Shown here: positions 35,088 through 44,915 of the stretch, in pieces
Layout: each line of letters starts with the position of its first letter
Numbering within the stretch: position 1 is the stretch's first letter
NCBI RefSeq assembly: GCF_027105095.1
Contig: NZ_CP114278.1
Coordinates: 806,001 to 870,000 of the forward strand
Source of the DNA: Brevundimonas vesicularis
Lineage (GTDB): Bacteria > Pseudomonadota > Alphaproteobacteria > Caulobacterales > Caulobacteraceae
Reading direction: 5' to 3'
Length of the DNA: 64,000 bases
Position numbers and translations under genes: made by a program
Notes under the pieces: generated by a model
Databases searched by the model: none
Told to the model about the DNA's origin: nothing
What the model saw: only the letters and a program-made list of their open reading frames with translations

Positions 35088-36683
35088 TTAAGCGGCCTGT
35101 TGCGCCGGTGTGGTTTCGACAACGCTCATGATCTGCCGGATGGCGTTCAGCAGGGCGTCGGGCTGGATCGGCTTTTGCGCCACCCCGTTCATGCCGGCGG
35201 CGATATAGTCCAGCTCGTCGCGCTCGTCGGCGTTCGCCGTCAGGGCCAGGATCGGCAGGGCGTGGGCCGGGCCCGGCAGGGCGCGGATGGCCCGAGTCGC
35301 GGCGACCCCGTCCATCACCGGCATCTTGATGTCCATCAGGGCCAGGTCGAACGGACGCGCGCTGACGGCGTCCACCGCCTCGCGCCCGTTCTCGGCCATC
35401 TCGCAGGTGCAGCCGAACATCTCCAGCAGCTTGCCCGCGACGAAGCGGTTGGTGGCGTTGTCGTCCACAACCAGCACATGCAGGGTGTCGTGCGGGGTCG
35501 GCTCGGCCATCACCGGAGCGGGCGCCGCGCTCTCGGTCGCGACGCGCAGCGGCAGGCGCACCTGAAAGCGCGCGCCGCTCTGCGGCGAGGCGCCCAGCGA
35601 GATCGCGCCGCCCATCCGTTCGGCGATCTGTCGGCAGATGGCCAGGCCCAGGCCCGCGCCCGCGCCCTCGCGCCCGGCCTTGCCGGTGTTGAAGGGATCA
35701 AAGATGGTCGCGGCCGCCGCCTCGGGCACGCCGGGACCGCTGTCGTCCACGGTGAAGATCACCTCGCCGTCGGATCGGCTCTCGATCAGGGCGACGACCT
35801 CGCCCGTCCGGGTGAACTTCAGCGCATTGCCGATCAGGTTGTTCAGCAGCTGCTTCAGCCGCATCCCGTCAGCCTGAACGCAAGCAACGGCCAGGTCGGT
35901 GCGGATGGTCAGACCGAGGGACTTTTCATCGGCCCGCGCGCGCCATAGGGCGTCGATGTCGAAGGCGACTGCCGACAGGTCCAGCGGCTCCTCCTCCAGT
36001 GTCAGCATGCCGGCCGAGGCGCGGGACATATCCAGCGCGTCGGTCAGGAGCCGCAGCAGGCTCTGGCCTGAATCGATGACGGTGCGGACATAGGGGCGCA
36101 GTTCTTCCTGCGTCAGCTTCTTGTCCATCAGGGCCGCGACGCCCAGCACGCCGTTCAGGGGCGTGCGGATCTCGTGGCTCATCACCGCCAGGAACTCGGA
36201 CTTGGCCCGGCTGGAGGCGACGGCTTCGGCCTCGGCCAGCGCCAGATCGCGGGCCAGGGCGCTCATCTCCTCGGCCCGCTGGCGGTGCAGGGCCGCGCCG
36301 GCCTGCACCACCTGCAGCGCCGTGCCGACGCCGACGTAGCGGCCGCCCGCCACCACGATGAAGCCCGTCAGCAAGGCGCCCAGTTCCGCCGCGTCGTAGG
36401 CGTGGAAGAAGGCCTCGGCGCTGGTCGCCGCCTCCGCCACCGGCGCATTGCGGTCCATCAGGCTTTCGGCGGGCTTTCGGGCATAAAGGGCGCGTCCGAA
36501 CTCGGCCGCCATCCTCAGGGTGAAGGCGTTACGTTCGATGATGCCGAGGGGGCGGCCATCGTCATCGACGACAGCCAGGGCCAGGGTGTTCGGCTCGGTC
36601 TGAAACCGTTCGAACACATCGGCGCCCGGCGTGGACGGGGCCACGGGCGCGATCAAGTCGACGAAATCACCGATCAGCGGCAT
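35088..36683 (-). CDS. Hybrid sensor histidine kinase with N-terminal CBS-like region
   Basis: This 531-residue cytoplasmic hybrid kinase has a CBS-domain-like pair at about residues 5-130 (ALAVVDDDGRPLGIIER and VAGGRYVGVGTALQVVQAG). A coiled linker follows, then HisKA with phospho-His170 in MSHEIRTPLNG, an HATPase domain (N-box NNLIGNALKF, G1 DDSGPGVP, G2 GAGAGLGLAIC) and a receiver with Asp451 in MDIKMPVMDG. No transmembrane segment is seen, so it likely senses an intracellular ligand. The partner phosphotransferase or regulator is not in the window. Confidence 0.91.
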   Translation of the reverse strand: MPLIGDFVDLIAPVAPSTPGADVFERFQTEPNTLALAVVDDDGRPLGIIERNAFTLRMAAEFGRALYARKPAESLMDRNAPVAEAATSAEAFFHAYDAAELGALLTGFIVVAGGRYVGVGTALQVVQAGAALHRQRAEEMSALARDLALAEAEAVASSRAKSEFLAVMSHEIRTPLNGVLGVAALMDKKLTQEELRPYVRTVIDSGQSLLRLLTDALDMSRASAGMLTLEEEPLDLSAVAFDIDALWRARADEKSLGLTIRTDLAVACVQADGMRLKQLLNNLIGNALKFTRTGEVVALIESRSDGEVIFTVDDSGPGVPEAAAATIFDPFNTGKAGREGAGAGLGLAICRQIAERMGGAISLGASPQSGARFQVRLPLRVATESAAPAPVMAEPTPHDTLHVLVVDDNATNRFVAGKLLEMFGCTCEMAENGREAVDAVSARPFDLALMDIKMPVMDGVAATRAIRALPGPAHALPILALTANADERDELDYIAAGMNGVAQKPIQPDALLNAIRQIMSVVETTPAQQAA

Positions 36684-36851
36684 CAGGGTCCTCGCAAGTC
36701 CGAGGGCCTGATTAGACGGTGATATTTAACGCCAGCTTTGCCGTTCGTGAACCTTTCGCGGCGGGTTTTCGACAGTCGATCCGCGGGCGGATGGAAAGTC
36801 CCTGTCGCGCGACATATTCCCTCGCGGCCGCGGCTTCGATAGCCTCGCCGC
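36684..36851. promoter_or_regulatory. Divergent promoter region
   Basis: A 168-bp gap lies between the hybrid kinase (minus) and the polysaccharide deacetylase (plus). The part nearest the kinase (36715-36745) is AT-richer. No specific operator was recognised. Confidence 0.35.
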
Positions 36852-37835
36852 ATGATGCGCACCCTGATCTGCGGCCTGGCTGCCGCCCTCGTTCTTGTGA
36901 CTCCCGCCGCCGCGCAGGACCGACGCGTCGCCGTGACCTTCGACGACCTGCCGTTCCAGACGGACGCGGCGACCCTGTGCGATCCGGCGCGCCTGATGAC
37001 GATCACCCAGGATTTCGTCGCCATGCTGAAGCCGCTGGACACGCACGGCACAGCCTTCGTCAATGCGGGCAAGGTGTGCGAGGCCGAGCGCGCCACGCTC
37101 CTGCCGCGCGTGCTGAACGTCTGGCTGGACGCTGGTCTGGACCTGGGCAACCACACCAACACCCATCTGAACATCCATCGTACGATGGTCGAGGCCTATC
37201 TGGCCGACGTGGATGCCGGCGCGCCGATCGTTCGGCAGGCGCTTGAGGCGCGCGGCCAGACCCTGCGTTGGTTCCGCCACCCCTATCTGTTCACCGGCGA
37301 GACGCAGGAAAAGCACGACGCCATCGCCGCCGGCCTGGCCCAGCGCGGCTATACGATCGCGCCTGTGACCCTCGACAACAACGACTGGATGTTCGCCGAC
37401 GTCTATCGCAAGGCCGAGCAGATCGGCGATCAGGCGCTGATGCAGCGCATCGGCCAGGCCTATGTGACGCATATGGCGACGGTGCTGGACTTCTACGAAC
37501 CCTACAGCGCCGAGGTGGCGGGCGGGAGTGAACCGGCGCAGGTCCTGCTGCTGCACGCCAACAGCCTGAACCAGGCCTATTATCCGCAGATCCACGACCT
37601 CTATCTGGCACGCGGCTATCGGTTCGTGCCCCTGGAGGAGGCGCTGGCGGATCCGATCTATCAGCACGCCGACACCTATGTGCGCGCCAATGGAATCTCG
37701 TGGCTGCACCGCTGGACCAGCACCGAGGGCAAACCCATCCGCTGGGAGCCGGAACCGCCCGCCTGGATCGTCGCGGCGAACAAGGCGCCGGCGTCCGAAC
37801 TTCAGGCCATCGCCGGGGCGCAAACCGCGCCTTGA
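36852..37835 (+). CDS. Exported polysaccharide deacetylase (NodB-like)
   Basis: This 327-residue protein has a signal peptide (MRTLICGLAAALVLVTPAAAQ). The carbohydrate esterase family 4 motifs are visible: TFDDLP (metal-binding/catalytic Asp pair), GNHTNTHLN (the His-x3-His metal site) and WFRHPYLFTGE. Such enzymes remove N-acetyl groups from chitin-like or peptidoglycan polymers. The substrate is not fixed by the sequence; periplasmic action on cell wall or exopolysaccharide is likely. pheS follows 41 bp downstream. Confidence 0.88.
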   Translation: MMRTLICGLAAALVLVTPAAAQDRRVAVTFDDLPFQTDAATLCDPARLMTITQDFVAMLKPLDTHGTAFVNAGKVCEAERATLLPRVLNVWLDAGLDLGNHTNTHLNIHRTMVEAYLADVDAGAPIVRQALEARGQTLRWFRHPYLFTGETQEKHDAIAAGLAQRGYTIAPVTLDNNDWMFADVYRKAEQIGDQALMQRIGQAYVTHMATVLDFYEPYSAEVAGGSEPAQVLLLHANSLNQAYYPQIHDLYLARGYRFVPLEEALADPIYQHADTYVRANGISWLHRWTSTEGKPIRWEPEPPAWIVAANKAPASELQAIAGAQTAP

Positions 37836-37876
37836 AGGGTGACGAAACGGCTCCGGCCCGCTAAGGCACGGGCCAA

Positions 37877-38953
37877 ATGACCGATCTCGCCACACTCGAA
37901 TTCGACCTGATCAACGCCATCGGCGGCGCGGAAACCGTCGCCGCCCTGGAAGAGGTGCGCGTCGCCGCCCTGGGCAAGTCCGGCTCCGTCTCCGGCCTGC
38001 TGAAGGGCATGGGCGCCATGAGCCCCGACGAACGCCGCGAACAGGGGCCGATGATCAACGGTCTGCGTGACCGCGTCGCCGCCGCCATCGCCGCGAAGAA
38101 GACCGCGCTGGAAGCCGCCGAATTGGACGCCCGCCTGCTGTCGGAACGCATCGACCTGACCCTGCCGGCGCGTCCGCGCAGGAAGGGCGGGGTCCACCCG
38201 ACCATGCAGGTGATGGATGAGATGATCGCCCTGTTCGCCGAGATGGGCTTTGCGGTCGCGGAAGGCCCGGACATCGAGGACGACTTCCACAACTTCACCG
38301 CCCTGAACTTCCCGCCGAAACATCCGGCGCGGGAGATGCACGACACCTTCTTCCTGAAGCCCGATCCCGAGACGGGCGAGCGCAAGGTGCTGCGGACCCA
38401 CACCTCGCCGGTACAGGTCCGCACCATGATGAGCCGGAAGCCGCCGATCCGCATCGTCGCGCCGGGCCGCACCTTCCGCAAGGATTCCGACGCCACCCAC
38501 ACGCCGATGTTCCACCAGATCGAAGGCCTGGTGATCGACCGCGACATTCACATGGGCCACCTGAAGACGACGCTTCAGACCTTCATCGCCCGCTTCTTCG
38601 AGCTGGATGCGGTGCAGGCGCGGTTCCGTCCGCACCATTTCCCCTTCACCGAGCCCTCGGCCGAGATGGACATCCGCTGCGACCGTTCGGGCGGAAAACT
38701 GGTCTTCAACACCGGCGACGACTGGCTGGAGATACTGGGCTGCGGGATGGTGCACCCCAATGTGCTCAGGAACTGCGGCATCGACCCGGACGAATATCAG
38801 GGCTTCGCCTTTGGCATGGGCGTGGATCGGCTGGCCATGCTGAAATACGGCGTGCCCGACCTGCGCCCCATGTTCGACGCCGACACCCGCTGGCTGTCCC
38901 ACTACGGCTTCTCGGCCTTCGCCGCCCCCAACCCGGCCTCGGGCCTGAGCTGA
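37877..38953 (+). CDS. pheS: Phenylalanyl-tRNA synthetase alpha subunit
   Basis: The catalytic alpha subunit of the alpha2beta2 enzyme charging tRNA-Phe. The 358-residue class II synthetase has an N-terminal coiled coil, motif 2 ([18 protein letters not shown]) and motif 3 ([17 protein letters not shown]). The ribosome site AAGG (37863-37866) sits in the loop of a small hairpin GGCCCG/CGGGCC (37855-37874), which could tune initiation. No leader peptide or T-box was seen. pheT lies after one small intervening gene. Confidence 0.97.
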   Translation: MTDLATLEFDLINAIGGAETVAALEEVRVAALGKSGSVSGLLKGMGAMSPDERREQGPMINGLRDRVAAAIAAKKTALEAAELDARLLSERIDLTLPARPRRKGGVHPTMQVMDEMIALFAEMGFAVAEGPDIEDDFHNFTALNFPPKHPAREMHDTFFLKPDPETGERKVLRTHTSPVQVRTMMSRKPPIRIVAPGRTFRKDSDATHTPMFHQIEGLVIDRDIHMGHLKTTLQTFIARFFELDAVQARFRPHHFPFTEPSAEMDIRCDRSGGKLVFNTGDDWLEILGCGMVHPNVLRNCGIDPDEYQGFAFGMGVDRLAMLKYGVPDLRPMFDADTRWLSHYGFSAFAAPNPASGLS

Positions 38954-38957
38954 ACCC

Positions 38958-39344
38958 ATGACCACAGTAAACCTGCCTTTCCCGCCCGAATTCGCCCGTC
39001 AGCAAGTCTTCGAGGATATTCAGATCCCTTTGGCGGTCTTTTTCCGTCAGTTGGCGATGAGCAATGTCTCCATCGTCGAGGGGCGTGCGTTTCGACGTTG
39101 CAAGATCGAGGGACCCGCCGTGATGCTCGTCCTCGACGGCGTGGCTTTCGAAGGCTGCAACATGGGGTTTGACGGAGGCGATGTTCGCAATCTGCTGCTT
39201 CGTCCGATGGGCAAGAAGGTGATCGGATCCGTGCCGTTCGCCATGTGCCTGTTCGAAAACTGTTCATTCAACGCCGTCGGCTTCACGGGTGAAGATCGAC
39301 ATCTTGAAGCGTTCCAGTCGGCCTTGAGCGGCGTCCAGCAATGA
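38958..39344 (+). CDS. Small protein of unknown function between pheS and pheT
   Basis: This 128-residue protein has three regularly recurring F-x2-C segments ([27 protein letters not shown]), suggesting a short right-handed beta-helix or pentapeptide-like fold. No signal or membrane segment is seen. Its ATG is 5 nt after pheS and its stop overlaps the pheT start (ATGA), so it is translated within the synthetase operon. I do not recognise a function. Codon use is slightly less GC-biased than pheS and pheT, which hints at later arrival. Confidence 0.75.
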   Translation: MTTVNLPFPPEFARQQVFEDIQIPLAVFFRQLAMSNVSIVEGRAFRRCKIEGPAVMLVLDGVAFEGCNMGFDGGDVRNLLLRPMGKKVIGSVPFAMCLFENCSFNAVGFTGEDRHLEAFQSALSGVQQ

Positions 39345-41764
39345 AGTTCACCCTGTCCTGGCTGAAGGACCACCTCGAGACCGAGGCGGATGTTCAGCAG
39401 ATCGCCGAGGCCATGACCATGGCCGGGCTGGAGGTCGAGGAAGTGCTCGACCCTGCCGCCAAACTGGCGCCCTTCACCGTGGCCAAGATTATTTCGGCCG
39501 AGCGGCATCCCAACGCCGACCGGCTGCAGGTCTGCCAGGTCGACACGGTCGACGGGATGAAGGAGATCGTCTGCGGCGCGCCGAACGCGCGGGCGGGGCT
39601 GACCACCATCTACGCCCCCATCGGCGCCTATGTGCCGGGCCTGGGCGTGACCCTGGTCGAGAAGCCGGTGCGCGGCGTGGTGTCGAACGGCATGCTGTGC
39701 TCGGCCTCTGAGCTTGAGCTGTCGGACGAGAGCGACGGCATTCAGGAACTGCCGCCGGAAATTCCCGTCGGCACGCCGGTCGCCGGCCTATTCGGCGCCG
39801 AGCCGGTCATCGATTTCGAGGTCACGCCGAACCGGCCCGACTGGCTGGGCGTCGCCGGCATCGCCCGCGATCTGGCCGCCGCCGGCGTGGGCAAGCTCAA
39901 GCATTTCGACATCGCCGTGGTGCGCGGGGCCTTCCCCTCGCCGATCAGCGTGCGGCTGGAGGCGCCCGAGATGTGCCCGGTCTTCGCCGGTCGCGTCATT
40001 CGCGGCGTGAAGAACGGCCCGTCGCCGGCCTGGCTGCAGAAGCGTCTGACGGCCATCGGCCTGCGCTCGATCAACCGTCTGGTCGATGTAACCAACTTGA
40101 TCGCCTATGACCGCGCTCGCCCGCTGCACGTCTATGACGTCGCCAAGCTGTCGGGGACCGAGATCGTGGTGCGGGCGGGGCAGGTTTCGGCCGCGACCGG
40201 CGAGCAGGAACATCTGATCGCCCTGGACGGCAAGACCTACGCCGCGTCCGCAGCCGACTGCGTCATCGCCGACGCCGGGGGCGAGCGCCCCATCGGCCTG
40301 GGCGGCGTCATGGGCGGCGAGAGCACCGGCTGCGACGAGACCACCACCGACGTCTTCCTGGAAAGCGCCTGGTTCGACCCGCTTGTGATCGCCCAGACCG
40401 GCCGTGCGCTGGGCATCCATTCCGACGCCCAGTACCGGTTCGCGCGCGGCGTCGATCCGGTCTCGGTCACGCCGGGGCTTGAACTGGCCACGCGCCTGAT
40501 CCTAGACCTGTGCGGCGGCGAGCCGTCGGAAATCGTCTTCGTCGGCGAACCGCCGGCGAGCCCGGCGCCCTTCGCCTTCGACCCCGCCTATGTGAAGCGC
40601 CTCAGCGGCATGGATCTGGCTGACGACCGGATCGGGACCATCCTGGGCCAGCTCGGTTTCCTGGTTCAGGCCGCGCCGGCCGGTCAGGCCGAGCCCTGGC
40701 TCGTCACTCCGCCCTCGTGGCGTCGCGACGTCGAAGGTCCGGCCGATCTGGTGGAAGAGGTCGCGCGGATCGAGGGCTTCGACAGCCTGCCCGATACGCC
40801 CCTGCCCGAGGTCGCTCGCCCCGCCGGCGGCGTGTTGAGCTCGCGCCAGGCCCGCGTCCGCACCGCGCGTCGCGCCCTCGCGGCCCTCGGTTACGCCGAG
40901 GCCGTTACCTGGTCCTTCACCAAACAATCGACCGCGGCCCTGTTCGGGGGCGGCGATGATCGGCTTGTGCTGGAGAACCCCATCGCGGCGGATCTGGACT
41001 GCATGCGGCCCTCGGCCCTGCCGAACTTGGTCCAGGCGGCGGCGCGCAACGCCGCGCGCGGTTTCGCCGACGCCGCCCTGTTCGAGATCGGCCCCATCTA
41101 TCTGGGCGACGGTGCGACGGATCAGCGCACGGTCATCGCCGGCTTGGTCGCCCCGCACGCCGCCCGTCACTGGGCCGGCGCAGGCGAGGACGCCCTGTTC
41201 GCGCTCAAGGGCGACCTGACCACCCTGCTGGAAGAGATCGGCGCCCCGGTCGCCTCGCTGCAACTGGTCCAGGGTCAGAACCGCGACTGGTGGCACCCCG
41301 GCCGTTCGGCCCGGCTGCAACTGGGCCCCAAGAATGTGATGGTCGAGTTCGGCGAACTGCATCCGCGCGTGCTCAAAAGCCTGGACGCCGACGGCCCCAT
41401 GCTGGCCTTCGAGATCGTTCTGGACAATGTGCCCGAGCCGCGCGGAAAGTCGGGCAAGGCGCGGGGAACCGCCGATCTGTCGACCCTCATGCCCCTGACG
41501 CGCGACTTCGCCTTCGTGGTCGAGGACGCCAAGCCAGTCGGCGACCTCGTCCGCGCCGCGACCGGCGCCGACAAGGCCCTGATCGCCGAGGTCCGGGTCT
41601 TCGACGTCTATCGCGGCAAGGGCGTGGACGAGGGTTTCAAGTCCGTGGCCCTGGAGGTCGTGATCCAGCCGCGCGAGGCCACCCTGACCGAAGCCGAGAT
41701 CGAGGCCCTCACCGCCAAGGTCGTCGGAGCGGTCGAAAAGCAGGGCGGCAAGCTGCGGGCTTGA
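39341..41764 (+). CDS. pheT: Phenylalanyl-tRNA synthetase beta subunit
   Basis: The tRNA-recognition and editing subunit, 807 residues, close to the usual bacterial length. The N-terminal OB-fold tRNA-binding domain ([24 protein letters not shown], about 46-69), the B3/B4 editing module, B5 and the C-terminal anticodon-binding ferredoxin-like domain (from about 710, [14 protein letters not shown]) are all present. Translation is probably coupled to the preceding small gene by an ATGA overlap. Confidence 0.97.
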   Translation: MKFTLSWLKDHLETEADVQQIAEAMTMAGLEVEEVLDPAAKLAPFTVAKIISAERHPNADRLQVCQVDTVDGMKEIVCGAPNARAGLTTIYAPIGAYVPGLGVTLVEKPVRGVVSNGMLCSASELELSDESDGIQELPPEIPVGTPVAGLFGAEPVIDFEVTPNRPDWLGVAGIARDLAAAGVGKLKHFDIAVVRGAFPSPISVRLEAPEMCPVFAGRVIRGVKNGPSPAWLQKRLTAIGLRSINRLVDVTNLIAYDRARPLHVYDVAKLSGTEIVVRAGQVSAATGEQEHLIALDGKTYAASAADCVIADAGGERPIGLGGVMGGESTGCDETTTDVFLESAWFDPLVIAQTGRALGIHSDAQYRFARGVDPVSVTPGLELATRLILDLCGGEPSEIVFVGEPPASPAPFAFDPAYVKRLSGMDLADDRIGTILGQLGFLVQAAPAGQAEPWLVTPPSWRRDVEGPADLVEEVARIEGFDSLPDTPLPEVARPAGGVLSSRQARVRTARRALAALGYAEAVTWSFTKQSTAALFGGGDDRLVLENPIAADLDCMRPSALPNLVQAAARNAARGFADAALFEIGPIYLGDGATDQRTVIAGLVAPHAARHWAGAGEDALFALKGDLTTLLEEIGAPVASLQLVQGQNRDWWHPGRSARLQLGPKNVMVEFGELHPRVLKSLDADGPMLAFEIVLDNVPEPRGKSGKARGTADLSTLMPLTRDFAFVVEDAKPVGDLVRAATGADKALIAEVRVFDVYRGKGVDEGFKSVALEVVIQPREATLTEAEIEALTAKVVGAVEKQGGKLRA

Positions 41765-41807
41765 GGGAGCGCAGCGCCGTCTTTCGGGCGGCGCGGGGGC
41801 ATAGGCG

Positions 41808-43148
41808 ATGACGACGGAACCTCAGGCGGCCCAACCGGATCGCGGCCATCTGCTGCGCGTCCTGGGCGTGACGTTCGGCGTCGCCGTCGTGGTCGGCGGC
41901 GTCATCGGTCAGGGCATCTTGCGCACGCCGGGCGTGGTCGCCGAGGGGGTCCAGAACCCCACGATCATCATCGCGCTGTGGTGCATCGCGGGTCTGGTCG
42001 CCTGGATCGACGCCATGTCGACCGTCGAACTGGCCGCCTCGATCCGCAAGACGGGCGGCCCCTATATCTTCGCCCGGCGCGCCTTCGGGTCGTTGACCGG
42101 CCTCGCCGTCGGCGTCTGCGACTGGCTGGGCAATATGGGCGGCATCGCCTTCATCGCCGTGGTCTTCGGCGAATATCTGCACCGGCTGGGCGTCGCGACC
42201 ACCGTGCCCGTCGGCGTTCTCGCCCTGTTGATCGTGGTCGTGGTGGGCAGCGTGCAATGGCTGGGCACCAAGGTCGGCGGTCGGTCGCAGGAGATCGGCA
42301 GCGCGGTCAAGGCGGCCTTGTTCACCGTGTTGATCATCGGCCTGTTCCTGGCGCCGCGTGGCGCGCCCCTCGCGACCGAGATCGCGCCGGCGACGGCGGC
42401 GGCCTTGACCTTCGGCGGCATCGTCATGGCTCTGCGGGCGATCTCTGGCACCTATTACGGTTGGAACAGCGCCTCCTACTTCTGCGAAGAGGTGGTGGAT
42501 CCGGGCCGGACGATCGCGCGGGCCACCTTCTCGGGCATCGCCGTGGTGACGGTGATCTATGTGCTGGCCAACTTGGCCTATCTGAACGTCCTGACGCCGG
42601 CCGAGATGGCCGGCTCGAACCTCGTCGCGGCGGATGCGGCCGGTCGGGTGTTCGGCGATGTCGCCGGCCCCATCGTCACGGCCATTTCGCTGGTGTCGCT
42701 GGTGACGATCATCAATGCGATGGTCATGGTGTTCCCGCGCGTCCTGTTCGCCATGGCGCGCGAGTATCAGATATCCGCCCTGACCCGGGTCGCCGCAAAC
42801 GGCACGCCGCGTCTGGCCCTGATCGCGACCGTGCTGGCCGGCGGGCTGCTGGCCACGATCGGGGTTTATGAGACCCTGCTGACCTTCTCGACGTCGCTGC
42901 TGGCGCTGATGAGCGTGCTGGTGAACGCCGCCGTCATCGTTCTGCGCGTGCGCGAGCCCAGTCTGGAACGGCCGTGGAAGATGCCGCTCTATCCCCTGCC
43001 GGCTATCGTCGCCCTGGCGATCAATACGACCCTGTTCGTGATCTTCGTGGTCGAGGATCCTTTGACGGCTGGGAAGGCCTTTGGGATGCTGGCGGTCTTG
43101 ATCGGCCTGGCCTGGCTGCTGGTCCGGCGAAAGCGCGCCGCCGCCTGA
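41808..43148 (+). CDS. APC family amino-acid permease
   Basis: This 446-residue transporter has about 12 hydrophobic segments. The unwound helix 1 motif of the APC fold is GGVIGQGILRTPG (near residue 28) and helix 6 contains GTYYGWNSASYFCEE. These motifs place it with LAT/YfnA-like amino-acid permeases. The substrate cannot be read. It begins 43 bp after pheT, so it may share the operon's transcript. Confidence 0.88.
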   Translation: MTTEPQAAQPDRGHLLRVLGVTFGVAVVVGGVIGQGILRTPGVVAEGVQNPTIIIALWCIAGLVAWIDAMSTVELAASIRKTGGPYIFARRAFGSLTGLAVGVCDWLGNMGGIAFIAVVFGEYLHRLGVATTVPVGVLALLIVVVVGSVQWLGTKVGGRSQEIGSAVKAALFTVLIIGLFLAPRGAPLATEIAPATAAALTFGGIVMALRAISGTYYGWNSASYFCEEVVDPGRTIARATFSGIAVVTVIYVLANLAYLNVLTPAEMAGSNLVAADAAGRVFGDVAGPIVTAISLVSLVTIINAMVMVFPRVLFAMAREYQISALTRVAANGTPRLALIATVLAGGLLATIGVYETLLTFSTSLLALMSVLVNAAVIVLRVREPSLERPWKMPLYPLPAIVALAINTTLFVIFVVEDPLTAGKAFGMLAVLIGLAWLLVRRKRAAA

Positions 43149-43273
43149 TCGGCGCGCCCTGGTAAGACCCCGTTAACCTTGAAGCCGCAAGGCTGCCGCA
43201 AAGGTCGGGGACGGTGAGGCCAAGACCGGCGCGCCAGCCGGCCGTCCTCTCGTCGCCTTTCGGAGCGCCCTCC

Positions 43274-43885
43274 ATGCATCGCCGCCAACTGATCCTTTCG
43301 GGCCTCGCCACCGCCGCCGGCGCCTCGTCGCTGGGCGCCTGCGCCTCGGCGCCGCCGCGCGATCCCAACTATCCGATCCGCTCGGACCAGACGGCCCAGG
43401 CCTACAGCTTCGATGAACTGGTTTCGGCCGGCTCGCGCGAGCTGGGCATCGCGGCTGAGGTCGTGGGCGGCGCGATCGAGCGCGTCTTCGCCGACCAGGG
43501 CGACCGCCCGACCGCCTATATCGCGGGCGAGGAAGGCTCCGGCGCCGTCGTTGTCGGCGCCCGCTACGGCCGCGGCGCCTTGCACATGAAGGACCTGTCG
43601 GCGTCTCAGGAAGTGTTCTGGCAGGGCGCGTCGGTGGGTTGGGACTGGGGCGGCAACGCCAGCCGCGTCTTCACCTTGGTCTATGGCCTGTACCACCCCG
43701 ACATGATCTATCGCCGCTATCCCGGCATCGAGGGCTCGGCCTATCTGGTCGCAGGCCTGGGCGTGAACTATCAGCGCGCCGACGGCATCGTCCTGGCCCC
43801 CATCCGCACCGGCGTCGGCCTGCGTCTGGGCGCCAACGTCGGCACCATGAGCTACAGTCGCCAGCGCAATCTGCTGCCGTTCTAA
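43274..43885 (+). CDS. DUF1134/EipA family periplasmic protein
   Basis: This 203-residue protein has an N-terminal MHRRQLILSGLA twin-arginine-like signal and lipobox-like GACAS. The mature region (EEGSGAVVVGARYGRGALHMK, VFWQGASVGWDWGGNASRVFTLVYGL) is the DUF1134 domain. The Brucella member EipA is a small periplasmic protein needed for envelope integrity and virulence. The ATG at 43274 is chosen because it opens the signal. A family 2 palindromic repeat follows. Confidence 0.88.
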   Translation: MHRRQLILSGLATAAGASSLGACASAPPRDPNYPIRSDQTAQAYSFDELVSAGSRELGIAAEVVGGAIERVFADQGDRPTAYIAGEEGSGAVVVGARYGRGALHMKDLSASQEVFWQGASVGWDWGGNASRVFTLVYGLYHPDMIYRRYPGIEGSAYLVAGLGVNYQRADGIVLAPIRTGVGLRLGANVGTMSYSRQRNLLPF

Positions 43886-43898
43886 GCCCCTTACCGTT

Positions 43899-44006
43899 CG
43901 TCATCCTCGGGCTCGACCCGAGGACCGGATGATCCGCCGCTCGTGCGAACGGGCGACGCACAGGCCGAACGACGCCCGGTCCTCGGGTCAAGCCCGAGGA
44001 TGACGG
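43899..44006. repeat. CGTCATYC-type palindromic repeat (family 2, variant b)
   Basis: The outer arms CGTCATCCTCGGGCTCGACC and the mirrored GGTCAAGCCCGAGGATGACG pair almost perfectly. Inner parts GAGGACCGG and CCGGTCCTC also pair. It separates the converging EipA homologue and the YeeZ-like gene, and probably terminates both. Confidence 0.85.
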
Positions 44007-44013
44007 GGTGTAA

Positions 44014-44907
44014 TCAGCTCACCAATCGCAGCGGCGGCGGCGCGTCCATCAGCGTCGCCAGCCCCTCGCGCCAGCTGGGATAGACGGGCCGCCAGCCCAG
44101 CTCGGCCTTGGCCAGGGCGTTCGAGACGCGCTTGGAGTCCAGATAAAAGCGACGCATCGCCTCGCTGACGCTGTCGTCGGTCCAGTCGACCTGGGGCGGG
44201 CGGGGCAGGCCCATTCGATCCGCCGCCCATTCCATCACCACATCGGCGGGCGACGGTTCGTCGTCGGTCAGATTGTAGGCGGCGCCCGGTCGCGGGCGCG
44301 CCATCGAGGCGAACAGGCCCGAGACGATGTCGTCCACATGGATGCGGTTGAAGACCTGGCCGGGCTTTCTGACCAGTTTCGCCGTACCTTCCCTCAACCG
44401 CTCGATCACGCTGCGCCCCGGTCCGTAGAAACCGGGCAGGCGGAAGATCTGGACCGTCAGCCCCATCCCCTGCGCCCCATCCAGCCAATCGCGTTCGGCC
44501 CGGACACGGCGCGCGCCCTCCAGATTGGCGGCGTTCAACGGCCCGTCCTCGAACACCCATCCGCCGGCCCGGTCGCCATAGACGGAGGTGGATGAGACAT
44601 AACCGATCCAGTCGGGCCACGCGTCGCCCGCAAGGGGCCCCAGGGCCCGCAGACCGGGACAGCCTTGGGCGTCCGGCGCGGCTGTGATCAGCACGGCCGT
44701 CGCCGCCTCCAGCGCCGTCTTCAAGGCCGCCGCATCGCCGGGATCGATGGCGATGATCCCGTCGGCCGCCATGGCGCGACGCCGCTCGGGATCGCGAGAG
44801 GTGGCGGTCGCGCGTCCGCCGCGCCTCATGGCCTCCAGCGCCGCCGCCCGCCCCAGATAGCCGCCGCCGAAGACCAGCAGATCGAGGGGAGGGGAGGCGA
44901 TAGGCAT
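44014..44907 (-). CDS. NAD(P)-dependent epimerase/dehydratase, YeeZ-like
   Basis: A 297-residue extended SDR: N-terminal VFGGGYLGRAAALEA (nucleotide-binding), then YVSSTSVYGDRAG with the active-site Ser/Tyr, and later FRLPGFYGPGR and NRIHVDDIVSGLFA. It resembles the YeeZ group, whose substrate is unknown. It starts 9 nt after the stop of the UDP-sulfoquinovose synthase gene on the same strand, so they form an operon and it might modify or process a related sugar nucleotide. Confidence 0.8.
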   Translation of the reverse strand: MPIASPPLDLLVFGGGYLGRAAALEAMRRGGRATATSRDPERRRAMAADGIIAIDPGDAAALKTALEAATAVLITAAPDAQGCPGLRALGPLAGDAWPDWIGYVSSTSVYGDRAGGWVFEDGPLNAANLEGARRVRAERDWLDGAQGMGLTVQIFRLPGFYGPGRSVIERLREGTAKLVRKPGQVFNRIHVDDIVSGLFASMARPRPGAAYNLTDDEPSPADVVMEWAADRMGLPRPPQVDWTDDSVSEAMRRFYLDSKRVSNALAKAELGWRPVYPSWREGLATLMDAPPPLRLVS

Positions 44908-44915
44908 TACGAAAC

